Source: Archangium sp. (GTDB lineage Bacteria; Myxococcota; Myxococcia; Myxococcales; Myxococcaceae). From it: a stretch of 64,000 bases of DNA. The position numbers and the translations under genes are program-made. How positions within the stretch are numbered: position 1 is the stretch's first letter; each line of letters opens with the position of its first letter. Below are positions 17,828 to 26,774 of the stretch, one piece after another. The DNA lies in assembly GCA_030681645.1 (NCBI GenBank), contig JAUXRX010000002.1, positions 371,250 to 435,249 on the forward strand, written 5' to 3'. The notes beneath the pieces are model-generated. The model was not told where the DNA came from and did not search any database. It saw only the letters and a program-made list of their open reading frames with translations.

Positions 17828-18556
17828 TCAGCGCAAGAGGGCGAGCAGATCTTTTGGCTGCTCGAGGAGAAATTTCGCGCCAGCCTGCGTCAATTCCTCG
17901 CGGGTGCGGAAGCCCCAGAGCACGCCGATGGGGATCATCCCGGCGTTGCGCGCGGTGCCCACGTCGATCGGCGTGTCTCCGACGAAGCCGATGTTCGCGG
18001 GGATGACGTTGAGCTCGAGCGCCAGCTCGTACGCCGCGGTGGGATCGGGCTTGCGGGGGACTCCGTCACGCTCGCCGCGCACATCGACGAAGGGCCAGCG
18101 GCCGAAGGCCTGGGTGACGAGGTGTCTGGTGAAGTCGTCGCGCTTGTTGGAGAGCACGGCCATCTTGCGGCCGCTGGCCACCACGCCGTCGAGCATCGCG
18201 TCGATGCCGGGGTACGCGGTGGAGCCGCCGTGCTCGAGCCTTCCGTACTCCACCCGGTAGGACTCGGTGAGCTCGGCGATGGATCGCGGCAGGCCGTCGT
18301 CGGAGGGGATGCGCCAGTCGAGACCCTTCGCGGCTCGCACCGAGCGGCGCGCCAGGTTCTCGGCACCTTCACCGACGAAGGACTTGTAGGCGTCGAGGGT
18401 GTGCGGCGGGAGAGAGAGCCCGGCCAGCACCGCGTTCATGGCGTTGCCGATGTCGGCGATCGAGTCGGCCAGCGTGCCGTCGAGATCGAAGATCAGCGCG
18501 TGGATTGGGCGACTGGCTCCCTCTCCCGGAGCGGGAGAGGGTCGGGGAGAGGGCAC
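17828..18556 (-). CDS. HAD-family phosphatase, phosphoglycolate phosphatase-like
   Basis: A 242-aa HAD hydrolase with motif I IFDLDGTLADS, motif II VLSNKRDD, motif III Lys in RKPDP and motif IV GFVGDTPIDV. The small helical cap is of the Gph/PGP type. Likely reaction: dephosphorylation of phosphoglycolate or a similar small phosphate ester. The only canonical start before motif I is GTG 18556, so the first 17 residues (Pro/Ser-rich) are encoded by a palindromic repeat. The next in-frame ATG lies after the catalytic Asp. The start is 5 bp after the stop of the DUF1801 gene, implying an operon and coupled translation. Confidence 0.9.
   Translation of the reverse strand: MPSPRPSPAPGEGASRPIHALIFDLDGTLADSIADIGNAMNAVLAGLSLPPHTLDAYKSFVGEGAENLARRSVRAAKGLDWRIPSDDGLPRSIAELTESYRVEYGRLEHGGSTAYPGIDAMLDGVVASGRKMAVLSNKRDDFTRHLVTQAFGRWPFVDVRGERDGVPRKPDPTAAYELALELNVIPANIGFVGDTPIDVGTARNAGMIPIGVLWGFRTREELTQAGAKFLLEQPKDLLALLR
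18519..18553. repeat. CCCTCTCCC palindromic repeat, copy A
   Basis: CCCTCTCCC (18519-18527) pairs with GGGAGAGGG (18533-18541) around a 5-base loop, followed by a G-rich tail to 18553. Copies B (26,734) and C (61,134) share the same design. This copy lies at the 5' end of the HAD phosphatase gene and is translated as its N-terminus. Such elements are widespread REP-like intergenic palindromes in GC-rich bacteria. Confidence 0.8.
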
Positions 18557-18561
18557 GGCTC

Positions 18562-19215
18562 TTACGCCTGAACGGTGATCGGCGTGGACAGGTTGAGCAT
18601 CACGGCCTCCCGCACGATCTTGCGCAGCACGGTCTCCTTCAGCTCTTCGAGCGAGCTGAGCGAGAGCGACCGCGTCTCGCCGTCGCCGGTCAGCTCGCTG
18701 GCCGAAGGCAGGTGGCCGCCGCGGAGGAACTTCACCAGCACGGTCCGCTCGGACGGAATGATGCGCGCGAAGACGCCGTTGGCGAAGTACGCGGGCGAGC
18801 CGTCATCGAGCAGCTCGGACGCCTCGGGCGCGGCCTCGAGCACCAGCCGGCGCAGCGTCTTCACCACCGGCTGAACCGGAGGCGGCAGGCGGCTGATCAG
18901 CCCCTCGACGTCAGCCTGCATCAGCGCGCGATCGACCGCGGGCGCGAGCGGCTTCTTCACCGCGGGTGCCTTCGGTGCGGGCGTGGCCTTCGGCATGATC
19001 GGCGAACTCGCGCCTCGAGGGGGAGGCGGCTTCGCCGTGCCCACCAGCTTCTTCTTCGTCGCGGCCGGCTTCTTCTTCGCAGGCGCCGCCTTCTTCTTCG
19101 GCGCAGGCTTCTTCGCCTTCACCGACTTCGCCTTGAGCGCTGGCTTCTTCTTGAGCGCCGACTTCTTCGTCTTGCTGCCGGACTTCGCCTTTTTCTTCGC
19201 GCGCGCCTTGGCCAT
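18562..19215 (-). CDS. DUF1801 domain protein with histone H1-like Lys/Ala/Pro tail
   Basis: A 217-aa two-part protein. Residues 1-95 are a very basic, Lys/Ala/Pro-rich repeat tail (KKPAPKKKAAPAKKKPAATK) like eukaryotic H1 and bacterial H1-like tails, expected to be disordered and to bind DNA or RNA. Residues about 100-217 are a compact DUF1801/YdhG-like fold (ISRLPPPVQPVVKTLRRL, EASELLDDGSPAYFANG, VLVKFLRGGHLP). Family members have been discussed as iron-binding or frataxin-like; function is unsettled. Start ATG 19215. The gene reads into the HAD phosphatase gene with 5 bp between them and is divergent from the selenoprotein-like gene at 19333. Confidence 0.83.
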   Translation of the reverse strand: MAKARAKKKAKSGSKTKKSALKKKPALKAKSVKAKKPAPKKKAAPAKKKPAATKKKLVGTAKPPPPRGASSPIMPKATPAPKAPAVKKPLAPAVDRALMQADVEGLISRLPPPVQPVVKTLRRLVLEAAPEASELLDDGSPAYFANGVFARIIPSERTVLVKFLRGGHLPSASELTGDGETRSLSLSSLEELKETVLRKIVREAVMLNLSTPITVQA

Positions 19216-19254
19216 AAGTTGCGCGACGCTAGTCGTGGCTCTGAGTCAAGGCAT

Positions 19255-19280
19255 GGGAAATCTCGGCGGGCCGATTTCCC
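19255..19280. promoter_or_regulatory. inverted repeat GGGAAAT...ATTTCCC in divergent intergenic region
   Basis: GGGAAATC (19255-19262) and GATTTCCC (19273-19280) are perfect 8-bp arms around a 10-base G/C-rich centre. It sits between the divergent DUF1801 and FrnE-like genes, 53 bp before the latter's ATG. It could be an operator or an mRNA hairpin; the regulator is unknown. Confidence 0.3.
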
Positions 19281-19332
19281 CAGCAAGTGTGAGGGCTTGT
19301 CGTGCCTGACGGTTCGTGAGACACGCGAGCCA

Positions 19333-19938
19333 ATGGCTCCGATCACGCTGACCGTCTGGTCCGACTACGTCTGACCCTGGTGTTACATCGGCCTCGGCGA
19401 GGTCGACTCACTCAAGAAAGACTTCGAGTTCGTCATCGATTGGCGGCCGTTCATGCTGCGCCCTGACGCGCCTGAAGAAGGCTGGCCGCTGCCCGATCGC
19501 GTGAAGAGCTTCATCAAGGACCCGAACAACCCGCTCGCGCTGCGCGCGAAGACGCTGGGGCTGGTGATCAACCACCGCGAGCACGTGCCCAACAGCCGCC
19601 GCGCCCACGAGTGCACGGAGTACGCGCGCTCGAAGGACAAGCTGGGGCCCTTTCACCACGCGGTGCTCGAGAGCTACTGGTCACGCGGTGAAGATCTGCA
19701 CGACTGGGCGGTGCTGAAGAAGGCCGCCACCACCGTCGGCCTCGACGCGGACGAAATGCAGGCCCAGGTCGAAGCCGGCCAGTGGCGCAAGGCGATGGAA
19801 GACGGCGTGCTGGCGGGCGCCGAGCTCGGCATCAACTCGGTGCCCACCTTCATCGTGGGCAACAAGTTCGTGATCCAGGGCGCGCAGGAGGCCCGCGTGT
19901 TCCGCCAGGCCTTCGAGCGCCTCTCGACTCAGAACTGA
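19333..19938 (+). CDS. DsbA/FrnE-family oxidoreductase with in-frame TGA: probable selenoprotein (UPWC)
   Basis: A 201-aa thioredoxin-fold protein if TGA at 19372-19374 is read as residue 14. The frame starts at ATG 19333 and is continuous to TGA 19936. The beginning reads TLTVWSDYV, then TGA, then [13 protein letters not shown]. FrnE/DsbA-like proteins have a CPWC active site at precisely this point, so the TGA replaces the N-terminal, nucleophilic Cys. The rest is a normal family member: WRPFMLRPD, a helical insertion with [16 protein letters not shown], and the cis-Pro loop [19 protein letters not shown] (about 167-185). A hairpin follows the TGA at 19388-19406 (listed separately). Standard annotation would begin at ATG 19453 and lose the active site. 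Alternatives are a nonsense mutation or a sequencing error. The stop overlaps the convergent aceA end by 10 bp. Confidence 0.8.
19388..19406 (+). promoter_or_regulatory. SECIS-like hairpin after the in-frame TGA
   Basis: An 8-bp stem, TCGGCCTC (19388-19395) with GAGGTCGA (19399-19406, one G-U pair), closes a 3-base GGC loop. The loop begins 22 bases after the TGA. Bacterial SECIS elements lie just inside the coding region with a G-containing apical loop at about this distance (E. coli fdhF has its GGUCU loop about 18-19 bases after UGA). The sequence also encodes IGLGEVD, so the structure is compatible with, but not proof of, SelB recruitment. Confidence 0.6.
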
Positions 19939-21209
19939 TGCGCTTCAGTGGAGTCGTGGAGCGCCTTCGTCGACGACAAGCCACCTGAGATCACCTCGGT
20001 GACCTGATCGAAGTACCCGGTGCCCACCTCGCGCTGGTGCCGCGTGGCCGTGTACCCATGCGCCTCGGCGGCGAACTCGGCCTGCTGCATGTGGCTGTAC
20101 GCGGCCATGCCGCTCTCCCGGTACTGCGAGGCGAGCTCGAACATGCCGTAGTTGAGCGAGTGAAAACCGGCGAGCGTGACGAACTGGTACTTGTACCCCA
20201 GGGCGCCGAGCTCGCGCTGGAACGCGGCGATGGTGGAATCGTCGAGGTTCTTCTTCCAGTTGAACGAGGGCGAGCAGTTGTACGCGAGCATCTTGTTCGG
20301 GAACTTCGCGTGGATCGCCTCGGCGAAGCGGCGAGCCTGCTTCAGGTCGGGCGTGCTCGTCTCGCACCAGATCAGATCGGCGTACGGCGCGTAGGCCAGC
20401 CCTCGGGCGATGGCGAAGTCGTCGCCGTTGCCCTTGAGCCGGTAGAAGCCCTCGGGGGTGCGGCCCTTGCCGTCGATGAAGGGCAGGTCGCGCTCGTCGA
20501 TGTCCGAGGTGATCAACTTCGCCGACTGCGCGTCGGTGCGGGCCACCACCAGCGTGGGCACGTCGCACACGTCAGCGGCGAGCCGCGCCGCCACCAGGGT
20601 GCGAATGAACTGCGAGGTGGGCACGAGCACCTTGCCGCCCATGTGGCCGCACTTCTTCTCCGAGGCGAGCTGGTCTTCGAAGTGAACGCCGGCGGCGCCC
20701 GCTTCGATCATCGCCTTCATCAGCTCGAACGCGTTGAGCGGGCCACCAAAGCCGGCCTCGGCGTCGGCGATCATCGGCACCAGCCAGTGGCGGTCCTTCT
20801 TCCCTTCGGCGTGATCGACCTGGTCGGCGCGGCGCAGCGAGGCGTTGATGCGGCGCACCAGGTTGGGCACGGAGTCGACCGGGTACAGCGACTGGTCCGG
20901 GTACATCTGGCCGGCGGTGTTGGCGTCGGCGGCGACCTGCCAGCCCGAGATGTAGAGGGCCTCGAGGCCGGCGCGCACCATCTGCACGGCCTGGCCGCCG
21001 GTCATCGCGCCCAGCGTGTTGACGTATTGGCGGGTGTGCAGCAGCTCCCACAGGCGCATGGCGCCCATGCGCGCGAGCGAGTGCTCGATCTTGATCGAGC
21101 CGCGCAGGCGCTCGACGTCGGCCTTCGAGTAGGGGCGCTTGATGCCGTCGAAGCGGCGCGCGTGGAGATCTCCGGTGGTGAGGTTCAGGGGCTTGGCGAG
21201 TTCACTCAT
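19929..21209 (-). CDS. aceA: isocitrate lyase
   Basis: Cleaves isocitrate to glyoxylate and succinate, the first step of the glyoxylate shunt. It is 426 aa, normal for bacterial ICL. The catalytic signature KKCGHMGGK is intact (Cys near residue 187), as are [23 protein letters not shown] and [14 protein letters not shown] 21209 is chosen over the longer frame to 21284 because AAGGAG lies five bases upstream. The gene is downstream of aceB on the same strand (93 bp gap), so the shunt enzymes are adjacent and probably co-regulated. The 3' end overlaps the convergent selenoprotein-like gene by 10 bp. Confidence 0.98.
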   Translation of the reverse strand: MSELAKPLNLTTGDLHARRFDGIKRPYSKADVERLRGSIKIEHSLARMGAMRLWELLHTRQYVNTLGAMTGGQAVQMVRAGLEALYISGWQVAADANTAGQMYPDQSLYPVDSVPNLVRRINASLRRADQVDHAEGKKDRHWLVPMIADAEAGFGGPLNAFELMKAMIEAGAAGVHFEDQLASEKKCGHMGGKVLVPTSQFIRTLVAARLAADVCDVPTLVVARTDAQSAKLITSDIDERDLPFIDGKGRTPEGFYRLKGNGDDFAIARGLAYAPYADLIWCETSTPDLKQARRFAEAIHAKFPNKMLAYNCSPSFNWKKNLDDSTIAAFQRELGALGYKYQFVTLAGFHSLNYGMFELASQYRESGMAAYSHMQQAEFAAEAHGYTATRHQREVGTGYFDQVTEVISGGLSSTKALHDSTEAHQF

Positions 21210-21302
21210 GACGGCTCCTTCGTGGGGTGGTGTTGCGGGCAAGGCGATGCCGTTCGCGTGCCCACCTGGGAGCGCGTCGGTCATCGGGAGGTGGTGGGGA
21301 AG

Positions 21303-22811
<1,509 letters not shown>

Positions 22812-22861
22812 GCTGCCTCCCGGTCAATCCGATAACCGCGCAACTACCCTGAACGACAAAC

Positions 22862-22890
22862 AAAGTAGCCAGCTGATTCCAATCTGACAA
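22862..22890 (-). promoter_or_regulatory. candidate sigma-70-type promoter for aceB-aceA
   Basis: On the minus strand, TTGTCA (22890-22885) and TACTTT (22867-22862) are separated by 17 bases and lie about 50 bases before the aceB ATG. The -35 is 5/6 to consensus, the -10 only 3/6. The surrounding 22,830-22,980 is much more AT-rich than the rest of the window, as expected for a control region. Weak prediction. Confidence 0.3.
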
Positions 22891-23062
22891 GTCGCGTCAT
22901 GGTGATAATTCCGAGGCACTTGTAAACGCTGTTAAGTCAATGACGCACTGCGAAGTAAATCGCGGACTTGACCGATTCACAGTGTCATTCCGACGTCATG
23001 GGGCGGTTTGTAAATCTTCGGGTGGGTTTCGCCGGGCGTCCGCAACCCGCTAAAGAAGAGTG

Positions 23063-23545
23063 ATGCAACGAACGGTGGTGGTGGCGTTGGTGATGGCGGG
23101 GTGCGCGGCGGCTCCAGCGACGGATGCGGGGGTGCCGGTGAACCACCCTCCGCGGGTCCTCTCCAATCAACCCGCGCAGCGGGCGACCTTCTACACGACC
23201 ACCGCGTGCCCTTCGCTCAACCCGCAGTTCCGCCTCACCGTCGAGGACCTGGACGCCGACCCGCTCAGGAGCATGTGGATCATCGACCCGGAGACCCGGA
23301 GCGCGCCGTTCTTCCCCAGCGTGCAGGGCGGTGCCGACACGCAGCGGGTGATCGATGCGCCCGCCTCGCTGGCCTTCAAGAACGCGCTGGCCAACCTGCC
23401 GGCCGGAGTTCACCAGCTCAGCGCGTATGTCGGCGACGCCGATTTCAACGAGGTCGTGGATGGAACCGTCACCGTGGTGCGCACCGAAGATCCACGCTCC
23501 TTCGACAGCTTCACCTGGCTGCTCGACGTCGAGCCGTGCCCGTAG
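23063..23545 (+). CDS. small lipoprotein, unknown function
   Basis: A 160-aa lipoprotein: the signal peptide ends in lipobox MAGC (Cys about residue 13), then an Ala/Pro linker and a beta-rich domain (PQFRLTVEDLDADPL, GVHQLSAYVGDADFNEV) similar to Ig-like or cadherin-like single domains. Only two or three Cys remain after the lipid-attached one, including the C-terminal EPCP. AAGAAGAG precedes ATG 23063 (GTG 23060 is also possible). It is divergent from aceB across about 250 bp of relatively AT-rich sequence, which probably carries both promoters. Confidence 0.72.
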   Translation: MQRTVVVALVMAGCAAAPATDAGVPVNHPPRVLSNQPAQRATFYTTTACPSLNPQFRLTVEDLDADPLRSMWIIDPETRSAPFFPSVQGGADTQRVIDAPASLAFKNALANLPAGVHQLSAYVGDADFNEVVDGTVTVVRTEDPRSFDSFTWLLDVEPCP

Positions 23546-23573
23546 TCATTTTCGCGATCGAGATCGTGAGAGA

Positions 23574-24167
23574 ATGCGACCCATGGAAGCGCTGAACAGG
23601 GCAAGCCCACCCCGTCACCAGAAGCCCGGCAAGTTCCGGATGACGCGAGCGCTGTACCACCAGCTTGGTGAGCGGGGCGCGTTCGAGGGGCTGAAGGTCG
23701 AGCTGTTGGAAGGGGAGATCATCGTCATGTCGCCGATGGACGCGGCCCACGCCTATCCGCTGCAGGAACTCGAACACCTGCTGCACGTGCATCTGCCGCC
23801 GGGTCTTCGAGTCCGCACCCAGATGCCCATCGCCCCGGATGACGAGAACGAGCCCGAGCCTGACTTCGCGATCGTACCTGCTGGGACTCAGCGCGAAGGG
23901 GGGGACGCGACCTCCGCGCTCCTGGCGGTGGAGGTCTCCAACACGAGCCTCCGCGATGACCTGCAGCGCAAGGCGCGCATCTACGCCCGGGCCGGGATCC
24001 CCGAGTACTGGGTGGTCGACGTGAAGAAGCGCGAGCTCGTCGTGCATCGCTCGCCTGTGGGTGAGCGGTACCGCTCGGTGAAGCACCTCAAGGATTTGTC
24101 AGAGGTGACGAGCACCGCGGTGCCCGGTCTCGTGCTCGACTTGCGGAACATCTTCATCAAGCGCTGA
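23574..24167 (+). CDS. Uma2-family (DUF820) PD-(D/E)XK nuclease-like protein
   Basis: A 197-aa protein of the Uma2/DUF820 family. Visible: KVELLEGEIIVMSPMDAAHA, EPDFAIVP, LLAVEVSNTSLRDDLQRKARIYARAGIPEYWVVDV. The acidic residues and Lys of a PD-(D/E)XK fold are in EPD, EVS and the following RK. Function is not established for the family; a restriction-like nuclease or structural derivative is assumed. ATG 23574 has a purine-rich GAGAGA before it; ATG 23583 is an alternative. A 23-bp gap precedes the helicase gene. Confidence 0.85.
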   Translation: MRPMEALNRASPPRHQKPGKFRMTRALYHQLGERGAFEGLKVELLEGEIIVMSPMDAAHAYPLQELEHLLHVHLPPGLRVRTQMPIAPDDENEPEPDFAIVPAGTQREGGDATSALLAVEVSNTSLRDDLQRKARIYARAGIPEYWVVDVKKRELVVHRSPVGERYRSVKHLKDLSEVTSTAVPGLVLDLRNIFIKR

Positions 24168-24190
24168 CGACGTGGTCAGTTCGCCCGGCC

Positions 24191-26731
24191 TTGAGCACCG
24201 CGCCCCTCGCCGCCCTCCTGCCGAAACCTGGTGAGCCCAAGCTGACGCCCGACGCGGTGCTCGATCGCTTCGTGCAGTACGTCACCACCACGGGCCTCTC
24301 GCTCTACCCCGCGCAGGAAGAGGCGGTGCTCGAGCTGCTCGGTGGAAAGCACGTGGTGCTCGCCACGCCCACCGGTTCCGGGAAGTCACTGGTCGCCCTC
24401 GCCTTCCACTTCATGGCGATGGCCGAGGGGAAGACGAGCTTCTACACCTGCCCCATCAAGGCGCTGGTGAACGAGAAGTTCTTCGCGCTCTGCGACGCGT
24501 TCGGCGCGGAGAACGTGGGGATGATGACCGGCGACGCGGCGATCAACCGCAAGGCGCCGATCATCTGCTGCACGGCCGAGATCCTCTCCAGCTTCTCGAT
24601 CCGCGAGCAGCGGCAGTTCTGCGACTGCGTGGTGATGGACGAGTTCCACTACTACGGCGACAAGGATCGCGGCGTCGCGTGGCAGGTGCCGCTGATCTCG
24701 ATGCCCGAGACGCAGTTCCTGCTCATGTCGGCCACGCTCGGCGACACCAGCGCGATCGCCACGTCGCTGACTGACATCACGAAGCGCGAGGTGATCGAGG
24801 TGCGCTCGGCGCAGCGGCCCGTGCCGCTCGAGTACCGCTATTCCGAGACGCCGCTGCACGAGACGGTGGGCGACCTGCTCAACGAGAACAAGGCGCCCAT
24901 CTACCTGGTGAACTTCAGCCAGCGTGGCGCGGCCGAGCAGGCGCAGAACTGCATGTCGATCGACGTGTGCACGAAGGAGGAGAAGCAGAAGCTCAAGGAG
25001 TCGCTGCAGGGCTTCAAGTTCGACACGCCCTTCGGCAAGGACTTGAAGCGCTTCCTCCAGCACGGCATCGGCATTCACCACGCGGGGCTGTTGCCGAAGT
25101 ACCGCCGCCTGGTGGAGCGCCTGGCGCAGTCAGGCCAGCTCAAGGTGATCAGCGGCACCGACACGCTGGGCGTGGGGGTGAACGTGCCCATTCGCACGGT
25201 GCTCTTCACGCAGCTGTGCAAGTTCGACGGCGAGAAGACGATCGTGTTGCCGGTGCGGGACTTCCACCAGATCTCCGGGCGCGCGGGCCGGAAGGGCTTC
25301 GACGATCTCGGCTACGTGGTGGCGCAGGCGCCGGCGCACGTGATCGAGAACCTGAAGCTCCAGCAGAGGAAGAACGAGGGCAAGAAGGTCACGATGCAGA
25401 AGCCCCCACAGAAGGGCTACGTGCACTTCGACGCGCAGACCTTCGAGCGGCTGCGCACCAACCTGCCCGAGAAGCTCGAGTCGCGCTTCACCGTCACGCA
25501 CGGGCTGATCGTCTCGTTGCTGCAGGCGTACGAGGGCGCGGCGACGAGCGGGTACCGGCGCCTGGTGGAGCTGATCGGGCTCTCGCACACGTACGATCTC
25601 AACCGCATGCGGCTGCTCAAGCACTCGCGCACGGTGTTCCGGGCGCTGGTGGATGCAGGGATCGTCACGGTGGTGAAGCGGACGGCCACGATGCCGGCGC
25701 ACGTGAAGGTGGCCGAGGGGCTGCAGCGCGACTTCTCGCTCAACCACACGCTGTCGATGTACCTGCTCGAGGTGATGCAGAAGCTGGATCCCGCGAGCGA
25801 GACGTACGCGCTCGACATGGTGTCGCTGGTCGAGTCGATCCTCGAGAGCCCGGACCCGGTGTTGTACGCCCAGCGCGACAAGGCCAAGGGCGAGAAGGTG
25901 CGCGAGCTGAAGGCGCAGGGCGTGGAGTACGACCAGCGCATGATCGAGCTCGAGAAGGTCGAGCACCCCAAGCCGCTCGCCGACCTCATCTACGGCACCT
26001 TCGACGAGTTCACGGCGAAGCACCCGTGGGTGGCGAAAGAGAACGTGCGCCCCAAGTCGATCGCGCGCGAGCTGTTCGAGACGTGCCAGACCTTCAACGA
26101 GTACATCAAGGAATACGAGCTGCAGCGCAGTGAGGGCGTGCTGCTGCGGTACCTGTCTGACGTCTACAAGACGATCGTGCAGAACGTGCCCGAGTCGGCG
26201 CACACGGAAGCCCTCGATGACATCGCCGCCTACGTGCTGACGACGCTCAAGCACACCGACAGCTCACTGGTCGCCGAGTGGGAAGCGCTGCGCTACGGCA
26301 AGGAGCTGGGGGTGGTCACCGAGCCCGGCAGCGCGCCGCCGAAGCCACGCCGCGATCTCGCGAAGGACCCGAAGGCCCTGGCGGCGCGGGTCCGATCCGA
26401 GCTGCACCAGCTCGTGCGGCTGCTGGCGAAGAAGTCGTACGAAGACGCGGTGGAGCAACTGGGAGGCGCGGACTCTGGCTGGACGGCAGACACGCTCGAA
26501 GCAGCGCTGGCGCCCTACTGGCTGGAGCACCCGTCACTCGATACGACCCCCAGGGCACGCCAGCCGGTGCTCACGCAGTTGATCCCCGGAGAAGAGCGGC
26601 AGTGGACGGTGCGCCACGCGCTGATCGACTCGAAGGGCGAGCAGGACTGGTACATCGAGGGAGTCATCGATCTCAAAGGCCGGGACGACGTCGACGGAGC
26701 CCTGGTGACGGTCCGCCATGTCGGGAAATGA
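24191..26731 (+). CDS. Ski2-like DEAD/DEAH-box helicase with DUF3516 C-terminus
   Basis: An 846-aa superfamily 2 helicase: Walker A ATPTGSGKS (about 58-66), motif Ia CPIKALVNEK, motif II MDEFH (about 149), motif III SATLGD, and motif VI HQISGRAGRKG (about 359). IHHAGLLPKYRRLVE and GTDTLGVGVNVPIRTVLF match Ski2/Mtr4-like helicases. The C-terminal half is the DUF3516 module found in bacterial relatives. The likely role is ATP-driven RNA or DNA unwinding; partner and substrate are unknown. The start is TTG at 24191; no better start exists before the Walker A. The 3' end overlaps a possible start of the mannosyltransferase (26718). Confidence 0.92.
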   Translation: MSTAPLAALLPKPGEPKLTPDAVLDRFVQYVTTTGLSLYPAQEEAVLELLGGKHVVLATPTGSGKSLVALAFHFMAMAEGKTSFYTCPIKALVNEKFFALCDAFGAENVGMMTGDAAINRKAPIICCTAEILSSFSIREQRQFCDCVVMDEFHYYGDKDRGVAWQVPLISMPETQFLLMSATLGDTSAIATSLTDITKREVIEVRSAQRPVPLEYRYSETPLHETVGDLLNENKAPIYLVNFSQRGAAEQAQNCMSIDVCTKEEKQKLKESLQGFKFDTPFGKDLKRFLQHGIGIHHAGLLPKYRRLVERLAQSGQLKVISGTDTLGVGVNVPIRTVLFTQLCKFDGEKTIVLPVRDFHQISGRAGRKGFDDLGYVVAQAPAHVIENLKLQQRKNEGKKVTMQKPPQKGYVHFDAQTFERLRTNLPEKLESRFTVTHGLIVSLLQAYEGAATSGYRRLVELIGLSHTYDLNRMRLLKHSRTVFRALVDAGIVTVVKRTATMPAHVKVAEGLQRDFSLNHTLSMYLLEVMQKLDPASETYALDMVSLVESILESPDPVLYAQRDKAKGEKVRELKAQGVEYDQRMIELEKVEHPKPLADLIYGTFDEFTAKHPWVAKENVRPKSIARELFETCQTFNEYIKEYELQRSEGVLLRYLSDVYKTIVQNVPESAHTEALDDIAAYVLTTLKHTDSSLVAEWEALRYGKELGVVTEPGSAPPKPRRDLAKDPKALAARVRSELHQLVRLLAKKSYEDAVEQLGGADSGWTADTLEAALAPYWLEHPSLDTTPRARQPVLTQLIPGEERQWTVRHALIDSKGEQDWYIEGVIDLKGRDDVDGALVTVRHVGK

Positions 26732-26733
26732 CT

Positions 26734-26774
26734 CCCTCTCCCTGCGAAGCGGGGAGAGGGCCGGGGTGAGGGGC
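26734..26774. repeat. CCCTCTCCC palindromic repeat, copy B
   Basis: CCCTCTCCC (26734-26742) pairs with GGGAGAGGG (26752-26760) around TGCGAAGCG, followed by CCGGGGTGAGGGGC. The 41-bp unit is the reverse complement of copy C at 61,134 with one mismatch. It contains a purine-rich Shine-Dalgarno-like tract and the GTG (26766) used here as the start of the mannosyltransferase gene. Confidence 0.85.

Noticed and set aside
18505..19374. 289-aa forward ORF ending at the selenoprotein-like TGA
   Set aside because: Different reading meaning: it is antisense to the H1-tail/DUF1801 gene and low-complexity; only its last 14 codons coincide with the real gene.
19372..19374. Programmed frameshift instead of Sec at the TGA
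   Set aside because: The upstream and downstream segments are in the same frame, so no shift is needed; only recoding or a substitution is required.
19453..19938. Start of the FrnE-like gene at ATG 19453
   Set aside because: Would delete beta-strand 1 and the active site, although an exact family match extends upstream through the TGA to ATG 19333.
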